Positions 28,649-37,898 of a stretch of DNA of 64,000 nt are shown one piece after another. A program made the position numbers and the translations under genes. Each line of letters begins with the position of its first letter. Within the stretch, counting starts at the first letter, position 1. Source of the stretch: Pseudobacteriovorax antillogorgiicola (GTDB taxonomy: Bacteria > Bdellovibrionota_B > Oligoflexia > Oligoflexales > RGVZ01); contig CAMDHM010000001.1 of NCBI GenBank assembly GCA_945898195.1, forward strand, positions 62,001 to 126,000. Direction: 5' to 3'. The notes beneath the pieces were generated by a model. The model saw only the letters and a list, made by a program, of their open reading frames with translations, did not search any database and was not told the DNA's origin.

Positions 28649-29602
28649 ATGAGTGAATTAGGACTAAAATCGCAAAAACAACTCCCAAGGGAGCCATCGC
28701 GCCGTCGACTCGGCGCGGTTGGGCGTACCCTTTTGTGGGCATTTGGTATTTCGCTGCTGCTGCACTTTGTCACCGTCTGGCGTATGGGGGTCTGGGGGGG
28801 AGAAGCACGCCGCGACCGCGATCTCATAAAGCCACTGACCCTGCGCATCAAGCCGCTACCGGATCGTAAACCTGCACATCAAGACCGCTCGATTGTGGAA
28901 ACCAAGCAAGCTCCGACACGACCCCCTGAAAATCAGGCCCATTTGGGTGCCCAAGACCATCAGGCACAGCGTGAAACGCGCACGGCGAATCACCCAGGAA
29001 CCAGAGGCGACGAGACTCCAGCGAAAGAACGCTCCTCAACAAAGGAGCAGATCCAAGCGCCCAATCAGAAGCCGGCCCAGAAGGCTTCGTCACGAGACCC
29101 GCGGAGCGAGGCCTACATTGCGGCGGACCCCCACGGTCAGGTTCGTGTGTTGCGCAAGGGCAAGGCCCGCAATGCCTATGAGGCACTTTTGCAGGATCAG
29201 GTGGCCCATCGTGAGCGGGCCGTAAAATCTGGTCGTACAGAATACATTAACGACCAGATTCCTGAAGGCAATCGGGTCGATTTGAACACCACCAACTACA
29301 AATACCTGTCGTATTTTATTGGACTTAGAAAATCGATTGAGTTGACCTGGATATATCCGACATCGGCTGTGCGCCAAGGGCTACAGGGTGAAGTTCGGTT
29401 GGAATTCAAGATTGAAATGGACGGACGGATGACCCAAATTCGCGTTTTGACTTCGTCCGGCTACGAAGTCCTTGATCGGGCGATTGTTGATGCAATTAAA
29501 TTAGCCGCGCCGTTTGCGCCCCTGCCAAAGTCGATGGCCAAGGATTCCCTGGTGATCACGGCCACGTTTCGCTACGTTCTTTACGCTTACAATACCTTGT
29601 AA
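28649..29602 (+). CDS. TonB-family energy-transducing protein
   Basis: A 317-residue protein with an N-terminal membrane anchor (about 28-48), a long charged linker rich in Gln, Lys, Arg and Pro (60-175), and a C-terminal TonB-like domain (about 225-317) with RQGLQGEVRLEFKIEMDG and SSGYEVLDRAIVDA, both standard motifs. It is not a close copy of the TonB-family protein at 4828. No exbB/exbD or TonB-dependent receptor is adjacent. It is divergent from bamD. Ribosome binding site is weak, so the start is less certain. Confidence 0.85.
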   Translation: MSELGLKSQKQLPREPSRRRLGAVGRTLLWAFGISLLLHFVTVWRMGVWGGEARRDRDLIKPLTLRIKPLPDRKPAHQDRSIVETKQAPTRPPENQAHLGAQDHQAQRETRTANHPGTRGDETPAKERSSTKEQIQAPNQKPAQKASSRDPRSEAYIAADPHGQVRVLRKGKARNAYEALLQDQVAHRERAVKSGRTEYINDQIPEGNRVDLNTTNYKYLSYFIGLRKSIELTWIYPTSAVRQGLQGEVRLEFKIEMDGRMTQIRVLTSSGYEVLDRAIVDAIKLAAPFAPLPKSMAKDSLVITATFRYVLYAYNTL

Positions 29603-29730
29603 GCCAAGGCACGAGCCACTTCCATGCTTTAGGGCCTGCTTTCGTCTGGTCACGGCACCCGGTTCACGCTAAGATCATCTTCAAAGCGATTTATTTAAAC
29701 TCCTACGCTGCAGTCCCGGGGGGATTCAAC

Positions 29731-31206
29731 TTGCGTTTGTTGTCCACCTTTTTAGTTCTGCTGACGTTTTTGATGGGATGCTTGCATCATCCCATTTTAC
29801 CAGGAAATGCCACATCCGATCACCCACGGACAAGGTTGACGGAAGTCAAACCTGAGCCTTTTCAAGGCGAGGAAGCCATCGCGGCCGATGCTGCGACAGA
29901 CGCTGAACAAGGCTTTGCTTCCGGTGAAGATGACATTGAGCTCACCGAAGAAATTCTCGAAGAGGGCCTTTGCAAGGACGATATTTATGCGACGTGGTTG
30001 AAAAACCAATATTACGCTGGGCATGTTGCGCCCAAAGCCCAAGCCGGAACTGAATTTGACGGTAATACGAATCCTGGCGGAAAACGTAATCGCCATTTAT
30101 ATTCCAAGGGATCTCGGGCCAACCGCTCTCGCCGTGGCGCCGCAGAGTCTCGGGATATGGCTGCCCTCCACTACGCGGCAAATCGTTTCGTGGGCGAGAT
30201 TACGGATTACTACGGTGGGATTCCTTTAGTGGCGCACCCCCGTGTTGAATTTTGGATCCGTTATTTCAAAACTCAGGGCCGTGCCTCTTTTTTAAAATGG
30301 CTGGTTCGTGGTGAATCGGTGCATCAGGTCGTGGCACCGCTGCTCCGAGAGCAGGGGCTTCCGGAAGAACTTTATTTTTTAGCGATGGTTGAGTCCGGTT
30401 TCTCCAACGCTGCATACAGCCGCGCAAAAGCGACGGGCACCTGGCAATTTATGTCTGGGACAGCAAAATTATACGGCCTCAGAATCGACTATTGGATCGA
30501 TGAACGTCGTGATCCCGTGAAGTCCACGGTGGCAGCAGCGCAATTTCTACGTGACTTGTATGAGGATTTTGGTGATTGGCACCTTGCCATGGCCGCCTAT
30601 AATGCTGGCCCTGGCAAGATCCGCAAGGCCATGCGGCAGACGGGGCGAAAGTCCTTTTGGGACATTGCTGACACCAATGCAATCCGCCCAGAAACAAAAC
30701 ATTATGTACCCAAAGTTCTCGCCGCATTGGCGTTGGCCAGCAATCCAAAGCTTCACGGATTCGAAGTAAAACTAGACCCTGCGAATGAGATGCCGGGCAC
30801 TAGCGTTCTCACTAAAGAACCAGTCAGGCTTAGTGAAGTTGCCATGAAGTTGAACATCCCAATTCGCTCATTGCGCAATTGGAATCCTGAGTTAATCCAT
30901 GAGATCACCCCACCACGGCGCGCTCGAAGCAATGCCGATGGCTACCGCTTGAGGATGCCTGAGCCACTCGCTGCAAAATTCCAGCAGATCCAGGCAAGCC
31001 TTGCCGCCGTCGAGGTTAAGGACATTCATATGCATAAGATTAAGCCCGGTGAAACTTTGGCCCGAATTGCCCAGATTTATAAAGTCCGCGTAAATCAAAT
31101 TCTTTCACTTAACCCGACACTGCGTCCGACGAGACTGCGAACTGGTGTGGAAATTGCTGTTCCTGTTCCAAGTGTAGTGGCTAAGGTTCAGGCGCGACGA
31201 TCCTGA
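29731..31206 (+). CDS. MltD-like membrane-bound lytic murein transglycosylase
   Basis: A 491-residue lipoprotein with lipobox LMGC (Cys17), starting at a TTG preceded by GGGGGG. Then come an acidic low-complexity region (about 40-80), a transglycosylase (SLT/Goose-lysozyme-like) domain (about 195-310) with catalytic Glu221 in AMVESGF and the AAYNAGPGKIRKA motif, and a C-terminal LysM domain (about 434-480, HKIKPGETLARIAQIY) binding peptidoglycan. It cleaves glycan strands with 1,6-anhydro ring formation. E. coli MltD has two LysM domains; here the second is clear and a weaker unit precedes it at about 350-400. The next gene starts 25 bases on. Confidence 0.93.
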   Translation: MRLLSTFLVLLTFLMGCLHHPILPGNATSDHPRTRLTEVKPEPFQGEEAIAADAATDAEQGFASGEDDIELTEEILEEGLCKDDIYATWLKNQYYAGHVAPKAQAGTEFDGNTNPGGKRNRHLYSKGSRANRSRRGAAESRDMAALHYAANRFVGEITDYYGGIPLVAHPRVEFWIRYFKTQGRASFLKWLVRGESVHQVVAPLLREQGLPEELYFLAMVESGFSNAAYSRAKATGTWQFMSGTAKLYGLRIDYWIDERRDPVKSTVAAAQFLRDLYEDFGDWHLAMAAYNAGPGKIRKAMRQTGRKSFWDIADTNAIRPETKHYVPKVLAALALASNPKLHGFEVKLDPANEMPGTSVLTKEPVRLSEVAMKLNIPIRSLRNWNPELIHEITPPRRARSNADGYRLRMPEPLAAKFQQIQASLAAVEVKDIHMHKIKPGETLARIAQIYKVRVNQILSLNPTLRPTRLRTGVEIAVPVPSVVAKVQARRS

Positions 31207-31231
31207 AACCTTGACGACTGGAGGTTTTCCT

Positions 31232-32401
31232 GTGGACCAAAAGTGTGAGCCATTTATCCAAACGCGAATCTTTTGTCCCGGTCCAACACCGGTTCCACTT
31301 GAAGCCAAATTGGCCCCCCTTGACTCCGAAATCTACCATCGGTCCGACGAGTTCTATGCACTGCATCTTAAATGCAGCGAAATGTTGCGTCCCATTTTTG
31401 GGTGCGAACAAATTCCTGTCATTCTGTCTTGTTCTGGAACTGGCGGACTAGAGGCCGCCATCTTGAATTTGACGGCCCCTGGCGATGAAGTCATTGTCGT
31501 CAATGGGGGCAAGTTTGGCGAACGCTGGGAAGAGTTGGCGGTCCGGTATGGTTGTGACGCGAAGGTCGTCAAGGTCGCTTCTGGCGAAGGCGCTCGGGCC
31601 CAAGACCTCGAAAAAATAATGGTGAACTGTCGTGCGCCCAAGGCTTTTTTTGTCCAGGCCAATGAGACTTCAACGGGCGTGCGCCATCCCGTTGCAGAAT
31701 TAGTGTCAGTCCTCAAGGAGGCATTTCCCGAATGCCTGGTGGTGGTTGATGCAATATCGTCCCTTGGTGCCCACCCCCTAAATATGAATGCCGATGGTTT
31801 TGATTGTGTTGTGTCGGCCAGTCAAAAGGGCTTTGGATTAAGTCCTGGATTAGCTTTCATAGCCCTTTCGGACCGTGCTTGGAGTCGTTTGTCCCCGCGT
31901 CCGCGTTTTTATTTTGATTTGGCGAAGGAATTTAAAGGGCAAAGCAAGGGACGCTCGGCTTGGACACCAGCCATTGGCTTAATCCAAAGCTTGGCCGTGG
32001 TTTTGGAAAAGATTCACGGAATCGGGCTTGAGGCTATGATCCGCAATCACGAACTCCTAGCCGGCGCGGTGAGGGCCTCGCTTCCGGCCATGGGCCTTGA
32101 GCTTTTCGCGAAATCCCACCCTTCAAATGCTCTGACCTCGATTCTGGTTCCTAAGGGACTGGATGGAACAAAACTGCAGGAGCTGCTTCGTGATCGCTAT
32201 GGAGTGATCATTCCCGGGGGGCAGGATGAGCTTAAGGGCAAGATATTGCGCCTTTCAAACCTCGGTTTTGTCAGTCGATTTGACCTTGTTCATGCTTTGT
32301 CCGCAATTGAATTTGGCCTGAGGGATTTGGGGTACGGGCCTTGCTCCGGTGTAGGTCTTGGTTCTGGAGTGAAGGCTTTCATGCAGGCCCTTGACGCATG
32401 A
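31232..32401 (+). CDS. Class V aminotransferase (serine/alanine-glyoxylate type)
   Basis: A 389-residue PLP enzyme. The fold type I signature VVVDAISSLG and the PLP Lys199 in SASQKGFG match serine-glyoxylate/alanine-glyoxylate aminotransferases and phosphoserine aminotransferases of the archaeal sort. Substrates cannot be separated by eye. GTG at 31232 is chosen because GGAGG lies seven bases ahead; a TTG at 31211 in the same frame overlaps that site. It follows the transglycosylase gene closely and precedes etfB by about 80 bases, so it could belong to either transcript. Confidence 0.88.
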   Translation: MDQKCEPFIQTRIFCPGPTPVPLEAKLAPLDSEIYHRSDEFYALHLKCSEMLRPIFGCEQIPVILSCSGTGGLEAAILNLTAPGDEVIVVNGGKFGERWEELAVRYGCDAKVVKVASGEGARAQDLEKIMVNCRAPKAFFVQANETSTGVRHPVAELVSVLKEAFPECLVVVDAISSLGAHPLNMNADGFDCVVSASQKGFGLSPGLAFIALSDRAWSRLSPRPRFYFDLAKEFKGQSKGRSAWTPAIGLIQSLAVVLEKIHGIGLEAMIRNHELLAGAVRASLPAMGLELFAKSHPSNALTSILVPKGLDGTKLQELLRDRYGVIIPGGQDELKGKILRLSNLGFVSRFDLVHALSAIEFGLRDLGYGPCSGVGLGSGVKAFMQALDA

Positions 32402-32484
32402 TTTTGCGCCGCACCAGACTCTTGTCTTAACGAGAGTCCGCTGTTAGTCTCCGCCTTCGAATCAGTACCTTTCAGAGGATGACC

Positions 32485-33279
32485 ATGAAGATTATCGTAT
32501 TGCTTAAGCAAACGCCGGACACTGAAACTAAAATCAAAATTGATGCCTCGGGTTCTGCCATTGACCATGCAGATACCAAGTACATCATTAACCCATATGA
32601 TGAGTTTGCGATCGAAGAGGCCCTTCAAACCAAGGAAAAATCTGGCGGGACCCCTGAAGTCATCATCATGAGTTTTGGTGACGATAAGGCACGCGAGCTG
32701 ATCATCAAAGGCTTAGCGATGGGGGCTGATCGCGGGGTCCTGATTTCTAACGCCGGTTTAGAATCAGCCGATTCGCTGACCGTGGCGAAAGTGCTTGCAG
32801 CAGCCATTAAGTCTGAGGCCGCATCTTTGGTTCTGTGTGGGCGTCAAGCGATCGACGACGACAATATGCACGTTGGTACCATGGCTGCAGAATTGCTTGC
32901 ATGGCCTCACATCAACGTGGTGACTAAGTTGACTTTGACTGGCGAAAAGGCTCACGTAGAACGTGAGGTCGAGGGCGGTAAAGTTGAAGTATACGACGTC
33001 AACCTGCCGGCCGTTTTTGGCGCGCACAAGTCATTGAACACGCCCCGCTACGCCTCGCTGCCAGGGATCATGAAGGCCAAGAAAAAACCCTTCGATACCA
33101 AAACTCCAGCGGATTACGGCATCAATGCGGCAGAGCTCACAGGCAAGATCAAGGTCGCCGTTAAAGGCTATGAGTACCCACCGGCTAAACCAGCTGGAAG
33201 ATTGTTCCAAGGTGAGGACATTGAAGTCATGGCTGACAAGGTTGTTCAGTTGCTACGCCAAGAGGCGAAGGTTCTTTAA
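32485..33279 (+). CDS. etfB: Electron transfer flavoprotein, beta subunit
   Basis: EtfB holds AMP and docks acyl-CoA and other dehydrogenases; with EtfA it carries electrons to ETF-quinone oxidoreductase. The 264-residue protein opens with KIIVLLKQTPDTE and has the ETF-beta signature (VEREVEGGKVEVYDVNLPAV and the following P-rich stretch). ATG 32485 is better placed than ATG 32479, which overlaps the AGAGG ribosome binding site. etfA follows after 73 bases with its own CGGAGAA. Natural partners in this window are the CoA-linked enzymes and proline metabolism genes. Confidence 0.95.
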   Translation: MKIIVLLKQTPDTETKIKIDASGSAIDHADTKYIINPYDEFAIEEALQTKEKSGGTPEVIIMSFGDDKARELIIKGLAMGADRGVLISNAGLESADSLTVAKVLAAAIKSEAASLVLCGRQAIDDDNMHVGTMAAELLAWPHINVVTKLTLTGEKAHVEREVEGGKVEVYDVNLPAVFGAHKSLNTPRYASLPGIMKAKKKPFDTKTPADYGINAAELTGKIKVAVKGYEYPPAKPAGRLFQGEDIEVMADKVVQLLRQEAKVL

Positions 33280-33352
33280 ATTCTGAGTTTGGTCGCAGTT
33301 TCACCATTGTCTTCGAATCTTTTGATTTTGAATTTTACGGAGAATCACGGAC

Positions 33353-34324
33353 ATGAAAGTCCTCGTTTTTGTCGAACAACGTGATGGAAAAATCAAGTCG
33401 TCTGCCTTTGAAGCTCTTACGGTTGGAGCTCGCCTTGCGGGATCGCCAGCAGATGCGGCAGCAGTTCTTGTCGGTGCCGATACGGCTTCCCTGGTCGGAC
33501 AACTCGGTGGCTATGGAATTGACAAAGTTTATACTGTTTCTGGCGCTGATTTTGCCCTCTACAATGCCATGGGATGGGCTGCAGGTATCGAAGCGGCAAT
33601 AAAGGACTTTAGTCCTCAGGTTGTCGTGGGCGTGGCGTCTCCAATGGGTCGTGACTTTTTTCCTCGTTTGGCGGCTCGTCTGGATGCAGCGCTTTTAACC
33701 GACGTGATTACCGTCGACTGGAAAGATGGCGCGCTTCACGGGACAAAGCCGATGTATGCCGGTAAATGCCGTGCACATCTGGTGTCTCAAAACAGCAATG
33801 TGCATTTTGTGACGATACGCCCCAATGTGATGCCAGCCCAAAAAACTGGATCTGGGTCCGCTACCGCCAGTCCGCTGCAAGTCAATGGATCTTACGCCCA
33901 AATCAAGACCGTCGAGATTCGTAAGGGCAAGAATGAAAAGGCCGACCTGACGGAAGCCTCACTCATCATCTCTGGCGGCCGCGCGATGGGTAATGCCGAC
34001 AACTTCAAATTATTGCATGAATGTGCGGATGTCATTGGGGCAACGGTAGGTGCCTCTCGGGCAGCTGTAGATTCTGGATACGCCACCCATGACATGCAAG
34101 TGGGTCAAACTGGCAAGACCGTGAACCCGAACCTATATATTGCTTGCGGTATCAGTGGTTCGATTCAACATATGGCCGGAATGCGTACTTCGAAGGTAAT
34201 TGTTGCGGTGAATACCGACAAGGATGCCCCGATCTTTACGATCGCAAATTACGGGATCGTGGGAGATTTGTTTCAGGTGGTTCCGGTATTGACTAAGAAG
34301 TTAAAAGAACTGGTCGGCCACTAA
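33353..34324 (+). CDS. etfA: Electron transfer flavoprotein, alpha subunit
   Basis: EtfA binds the redox-active FAD. The 323-residue protein has an N-terminal alpha/beta domain and the C-terminal FAD domain with SGGRAMG, VGASRAAVD, VGQTGKTVNPNLYIACGISG and the closing IADYG-like TIANYGIVGD. These give the usual FAD-binding set (Arg, Ser, Gln, Thr and Asp/Asn positions). It sits downstream of etfB as an operon and is convergent with the CoA-transferase gene, 14 bases apart. Confidence 0.96.
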   Translation: MKVLVFVEQRDGKIKSSAFEALTVGARLAGSPADAAAVLVGADTASLVGQLGGYGIDKVYTVSGADFALYNAMGWAAGIEAAIKDFSPQVVVGVASPMGRDFFPRLAARLDAALLTDVITVDWKDGALHGTKPMYAGKCRAHLVSQNSNVHFVTIRPNVMPAQKTGSGSATASPLQVNGSYAQIKTVEIRKGKNEKADLTEASLIISGGRAMGNADNFKLLHECADVIGATVGASRAAVDSGYATHDMQVGQTGKTVNPNLYIACGISGSIQHMAGMRTSKVIVAVNTDKDAPIFTIANYGIVGDLFQVVPVLTKKLKELVGH

Positions 34325-34338
34325 CAGGCTTTTGAAAG

Positions 34339-35694
34339 TTAGAGATAGCCCTCGCGACGTGCGGCGTGAAGAAGCTCTTCACGAAACTTCGGATGCGCGA
34401 GGGCGACCATCGCGCGAACCCTTTCTGCGACATTCTTTCCGGCCAACTCTGCAATCCCATATTCTGTAACCACGGTATCGATATCGTTGCGAGTGACGCT
34501 GACTTTGGCGCCGGGGGCGAGAGAGTTCACGATTTTTGAAAGCTTTCCATCTTTGGTCGTTGAGCGTAGGGCAATGATTCCCCTTCCAGCTTCCGATCTT
34601 TGGGCTCCGGTGTGGGTATCGGTCGCCCCGCCAACGCCACTTATTGCACGGTGGCCAACCGACTCGGAACAAACTTGACCGGTCAAGTCCACTTCGATGG
34701 CTGAATTGATTGAAGTCATCCGGTAATTACGAGCGATCCTTGTGGGGTCATTGATGATCGATGTTGGATGGAGTTCAATGGCGGGGTTGCGGTCAACAAA
34801 TTGGTAAAGGCGCTGGCTGCCATAGACAAAGCCACCGACAATCTTTCCCTGCCACATGGTTTTCCGGCTGCCATTGATCGCGCCCGCCTCGTAGAGATGC
34901 ATGATTGCATCATTGATCATCTCTGTATGGACGCCAAGGTCTTTGCGTCCGACAAGGGACCTGCCGACGGCATTTGGAATTGCACCGATTCCAAGTTGGA
35001 TGGTGGCCCCATCGGGAACAAGTTCCGAAACGTAGGATCCGATTTTTTCTTCCTCAGGGCCAGGGGTCTGGCTGGCGAGAACGGGTAGAGGATGGTCTTG
35101 CTGAATCAGATAATCAATCTCATCAAGATGCACGGTCGTTGCACCGAATGTGACGGGCATGGCTGGGTTTACTTCCAGGATCACGCATTTCGCCTTGCGG
35201 AGAATTTCTGGTTCGTAGCAGGCGTTTAGTCCAAGGCTGACAAATCCGCGTTCATCGGGTGTCGAACAACTGCCCCAGAAGACGTCAACAGGCTTGTCGA
35301 CGACCGGTACCCGGGTCCGGTCAATCCAATAGGCTGCCTTTCGTGCGGCGGCCGGCATGCTCGCTGTGGTCAGAATATGGTGGGTCCAGCGGGACATGTG
35401 ATTGGGAACGTAGTGAACATGCTTCCAATTGCCATTTTGACGCACCCGGGTGCTTAAAAACATGGCCTCAATTTGGATGTGGCCATCAAGCTCAGGATCC
35501 ACGAAGCATGGAAATTCTTGACTTGGATTTGCGCAAAATATCCGTGTGTCGCGAATTTCTCGAGCGCGGCGTCCTAAAAGCTCATAAAAATGCCGTGGCT
35601 CACAGGCCGCGTGGGCCGTGACAATGTTCTGCCCACTCTGGATCAGATTGATCGCAGTTTCCGGGGCGATCATTTTGTGTCTTGCACGGTCCAT
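34339..35694 (-). CDS. Acetyl-CoA hydrolase/CoA-transferase family protein
   Basis: A 451-residue protein of the family that contains acetate, succinate and 4-hydroxybutyrate CoA-transferases. Motifs seen are VFWGSCSTPDERG (about 139-151), IQLGIGAIPNA (about 239-249), the glutamate-containing HTEMINDA and EYGIAELAGKN near the end; SGVGGATDTHTGA forms the CoA/active-site loop. It moves CoA from an acyl-CoA to an acid, saving the thioester energy. The exact donor and acceptor are not readable. M1 at 35694 has only a weak AAGTAAG; an in-frame ATG 21 bases later is possible. It is next to etfBA and fits acyl-CoA turnover. Confidence 0.88.
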   Translation of the reverse strand: MDRARHKMIAPETAINLIQSGQNIVTAHAACEPRHFYELLGRRAREIRDTRIFCANPSQEFPCFVDPELDGHIQIEAMFLSTRVRQNGNWKHVHYVPNHMSRWTHHILTTASMPAAARKAAYWIDRTRVPVVDKPVDVFWGSCSTPDERGFVSLGLNACYEPEILRKAKCVILEVNPAMPVTFGATTVHLDEIDYLIQQDHPLPVLASQTPGPEEEKIGSYVSELVPDGATIQLGIGAIPNAVGRSLVGRKDLGVHTEMINDAIMHLYEAGAINGSRKTMWQGKIVGGFVYGSQRLYQFVDRNPAIELHPTSIINDPTRIARNYRMTSINSAIEVDLTGQVCSESVGHRAISGVGGATDTHTGAQRSEAGRGIIALRSTTKDGKLSKIVNSLAPGAKVSVTRNDIDTVVTEYGIAELAGKNVAERVRAMVALAHPKFREELLHAARREGYL

Positions 35695-35790
35695 CTTACT
35701 TCATCCGATCGTTAGTAAATTTTCCAGCAGAACTTTACGACAGACCTTCGATGTACCATAGTAAACACCAGTGAAAAAGGAGGGTCGAGC

Positions 35791-36987
35791 ATGAAGGTGT
35801 CTTTAAAATATGGTTCGGTTGTGGCAGCCGTGGTTTTTTTTTCGGCCGGGAGCACTGTTCACGCATTGAATCAGGAGCAAACGCGCGCGCGGATGGACCA
35901 GATCTTCGGTGCGCTGGTGACGGTTTTGCCGCTCAGTCTGAATGGCGCTGAATATGAGAAGCCTGCAAATCGTGAATTGGTTCTTGCTAAATTGAAAGAA
36001 CTCAGTGAGCAGTCACAAAACCTTCAATCGCACGCGTCTGGCAATGATCGAATGTTTGCCTTTGTCGCCGGTTCGCTGGCAAAGGATGCTCGTGACATTT
36101 ACCGCTGGTATGGTCGCGGTAGTTATGGCGAGTCCCGGTACCTGCTGCATAACCTTACGGAAAACTGCATCGCCTGCCATTCCAGATTGCCTGAGTCGAA
36201 GGCATTTCCTGCCGCGGAAGCATTTTTCAAGGACGTAAAGGTCGCAAATCTACCTTTAATGGAGCGCGCTCAATTGCAGATGGCGACTCGCCAGTTTGAT
36301 GCGGCCCTTCAGACTTACGAGGAATTGTTCAAATCCTCCGGGGGCCGGACATCAGAGATCATCATGATGGATGGTTTTGTCGACTACCTTAAACTGTGCG
36401 TGCGGGTGAAGCGGGATGTCGTGCGTCCGGTGGCTGTGCTTGAAGGCATGTTAAAACGCCCCGATCTGCCAAAATTTGCTTCATTACAGCTGGAGCAATG
36501 GATTGCATCCCTTCGTCAGCTTGCCAAGCGCCGTGATAATCCAGGAGCAGAATTGCCCGCTGCGAGAAAATTGATGTTCGAGGCTCAGCGGGCGAGTGAG
36601 TTTCCCATGGATCGGGGGAGACTTGTCGATTTTATTTACGCCTCCCGCCTCTTGAATTCTTATGTTCAAAAGAAAGATCCAGGTACTGCTGGGGCGAAAA
36701 ACGGCCTGCCTTCCGCAACGGCTCAAGTGCAGCGTCCAGATTTAGCGGAGGCCTATTATTTATTGGGTGTCACGGAATCGATTATCGGTCGTTCCTACTG
36801 GCTGTCACAAACCGAATTCTATCTTGAAACAGCGGTGCGTTCTGCGCCGCATTCAAAATACGCAGAAAAGGCTTATGCCTTTCTTGAAGAGCAGGTTGTG
36901 GTGGAGTTTTCGGGATCTTCTGGAACGAATGTGCCGGAGGACATGCAAAAGACGTTGGACGATCTCCGAAAACTGATGAAGCGCTAA
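35791..36987 (+). CDS. Exported helical-repeat protein with one CxxCH haem motif
   Basis: A 398-residue exported protein with signal peptide (ending STVHA near residue 25) and one haem-c attachment site CIACH (126-130, followed by SRLPES). The rest (residues 30-120 and 140-398) is helical and TPR-like (for instance MATRQFDAALQTYEELFKSS). A single haem inside a periplasmic TPR scaffold suggests an electron carrier or redox sensor; the axial ligand is not obvious. GGAGGG is placed 8 bases ahead of the ATG. The gene is isolated between oppositely oriented genes. I recognise no named family. Confidence 0.72.
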   Translation: MKVSLKYGSVVAAVVFFSAGSTVHALNQEQTRARMDQIFGALVTVLPLSLNGAEYEKPANRELVLAKLKELSEQSQNLQSHASGNDRMFAFVAGSLAKDARDIYRWYGRGSYGESRYLLHNLTENCIACHSRLPESKAFPAAEAFFKDVKVANLPLMERAQLQMATRQFDAALQTYEELFKSSGGRTSEIIMMDGFVDYLKLCVRVKRDVVRPVAVLEGMLKRPDLPKFASLQLEQWIASLRQLAKRRDNPGAELPAARKLMFEAQRASEFPMDRGRLVDFIYASRLLNSYVQKKDPGTAGAKNGLPSATAQVQRPDLAEAYYLLGVTESIIGRSYWLSQTEFYLETAVRSAPHSKYAEKAYAFLEEQVVVEFSGSSGTNVPEDMQKTLDDLRKLMKR

Positions 36988-36999
36988 ATGCGCTTCATC
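36975..36999 (+). terminator. Hairpin at the end of the CxxCH gene
   Basis: GATGAAGCGC (36975-36984) and GCGCTTCATC (36990-36999) form a perfect 10-bp stem around TAAAT, so the stop codon TAA sits in the loop. Only TTAGTT follows, not a U-run, so it may act as an mRNA 3' end or a weak terminator. The convergent gene ends 44 bases further. Confidence 0.4.
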
Positions 37000-37043
37000 T
37001 TAGTTAAGGAGCCTTCGCAGAACTCTCGGACGAGGAAAACTAG

Positions 37044-37793
37044 TTAATAGGTTGGGGCTACCGAGAATACGGCGTTGATGGAACTGCCGTTCAGGCTGCG
37101 AACGTGGACCAGATTTCGCCCCACGACGAGGTCGTCGGGTAGGCGGACACTCTTGGTGAACGGTTGTTCTATCGGCCGGCAGGCTCCGTCGGCGGCGATA
37201 TCTTTTAAGATGGGTAGAAGTTCAATCACTCGCCCCTTGGTTAGGACGCGAACTTCTTTAAACTCCATGCAGTCATTGGTGAATCGACCTTGGATTTTTG
37301 CTTCTAACTGCCCGTCAGCGCTTTTAGAAACAGAGACAGCGTCAACTGGCGCGTAAAGGAAATCATCGGGACCGTAGGTGCCGGTGCCAAGATCTCGTTC
37401 AACATTCAGGTTTTTTGTCAGTATTCCCTTGTTGGTTGAAACGAGATAACTGCCCGCATCAAGGGCTCCGACGTGAATGATATTGGTGAAGGGGACCAAC
37501 GTCACAATGCATGGTCCTGGGAAGTGACGGGCTTGTTGGGTGATTTTGATGACGTGCGTCGCAGGGTCGATATTGATTTCTGGTCGAGTCAGTCGGTAGC
37601 AACTGTTTGGAAGGTAGCCATCAAGAACAACGACGATCTCGTCATTGGCATCAAAACCGTTTGGAACAAAGAGATCTACGGAGTCAATGGCGACTAAATC
37701 AGCCACTTCGTGGTGTCGGCTGCCGGGTTGGGCTTGCACTGTCCCGGAGAGCAATGCTGCGAATATTGCGAAAGTCGCGATTTTGCTGTTCAT
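37044..37793 (-). CDS. Secreted protein, paralogue B of a two-member family
   Basis: A 249-residue exported protein with a signal peptide ending TVQAQ around residue 21. It is a clear paralogue of 20359-21111: the order LDGYLP, CYRLT, PCI, PDDFLYAPV, GRFTN, RSLNG is the same, as are four Cys. Differences are spread evenly, as expected for an old duplication. ATG 37793 (GGAG nine bases ahead) is used; the longer frame begins with TTG at 37808. The gene has its own -10 box (37838-37843). Function is unknown. Confidence 0.75.
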   Translation of the reverse strand: MNSKIATFAIFAALLSGTVQAQPGSRHHEVADLVAIDSVDLFVPNGFDANDEIVVVLDGYLPNSCYRLTRPEINIDPATHVIKITQQARHFPGPCIVTLVPFTNIIHVGALDAGSYLVSTNKGILTKNLNVERDLGTGTYGPDDFLYAPVDAVSVSKSADGQLEAKIQGRFTNDCMEFKEVRVLTKGRVIELLPILKDIAADGACRPIEQPFTKSVRLPDDLVVGRNLVHVRSLNGSSINAVFSVAPTY

Positions 37794-37837
37794 GTGTGAT
37801 AACTCCAAAATTGAGTGGCGCCGCTTTATAACATAGT

Positions 37838-37843
37838 ATTATA
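37838..37843 (-). promoter_or_regulatory. Perfect -10 box upstream of paralogue B
   Basis: On the minus strand the sequence is TATAAT at 37843-37838, 44-50 bases ahead of the ATG at 37793. No good -35 box is found 16-18 bases further; the surrounding 37.84-37.90 kb is very AT-rich and also serves the divergent gene at 37899. Confidence 0.4.
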
Positions 37844-37898
37844 GTGTTTCCAAATATTATTATTGTTTATGTAGTATAAATAGGTAAATATTAATTCT

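Noticed and set aside
32423-32446. Hairpin before etfB
   Set aside because: A 6-bp GACTCT/AGAGTC stem without a T-run; no support for a terminator or regulator.
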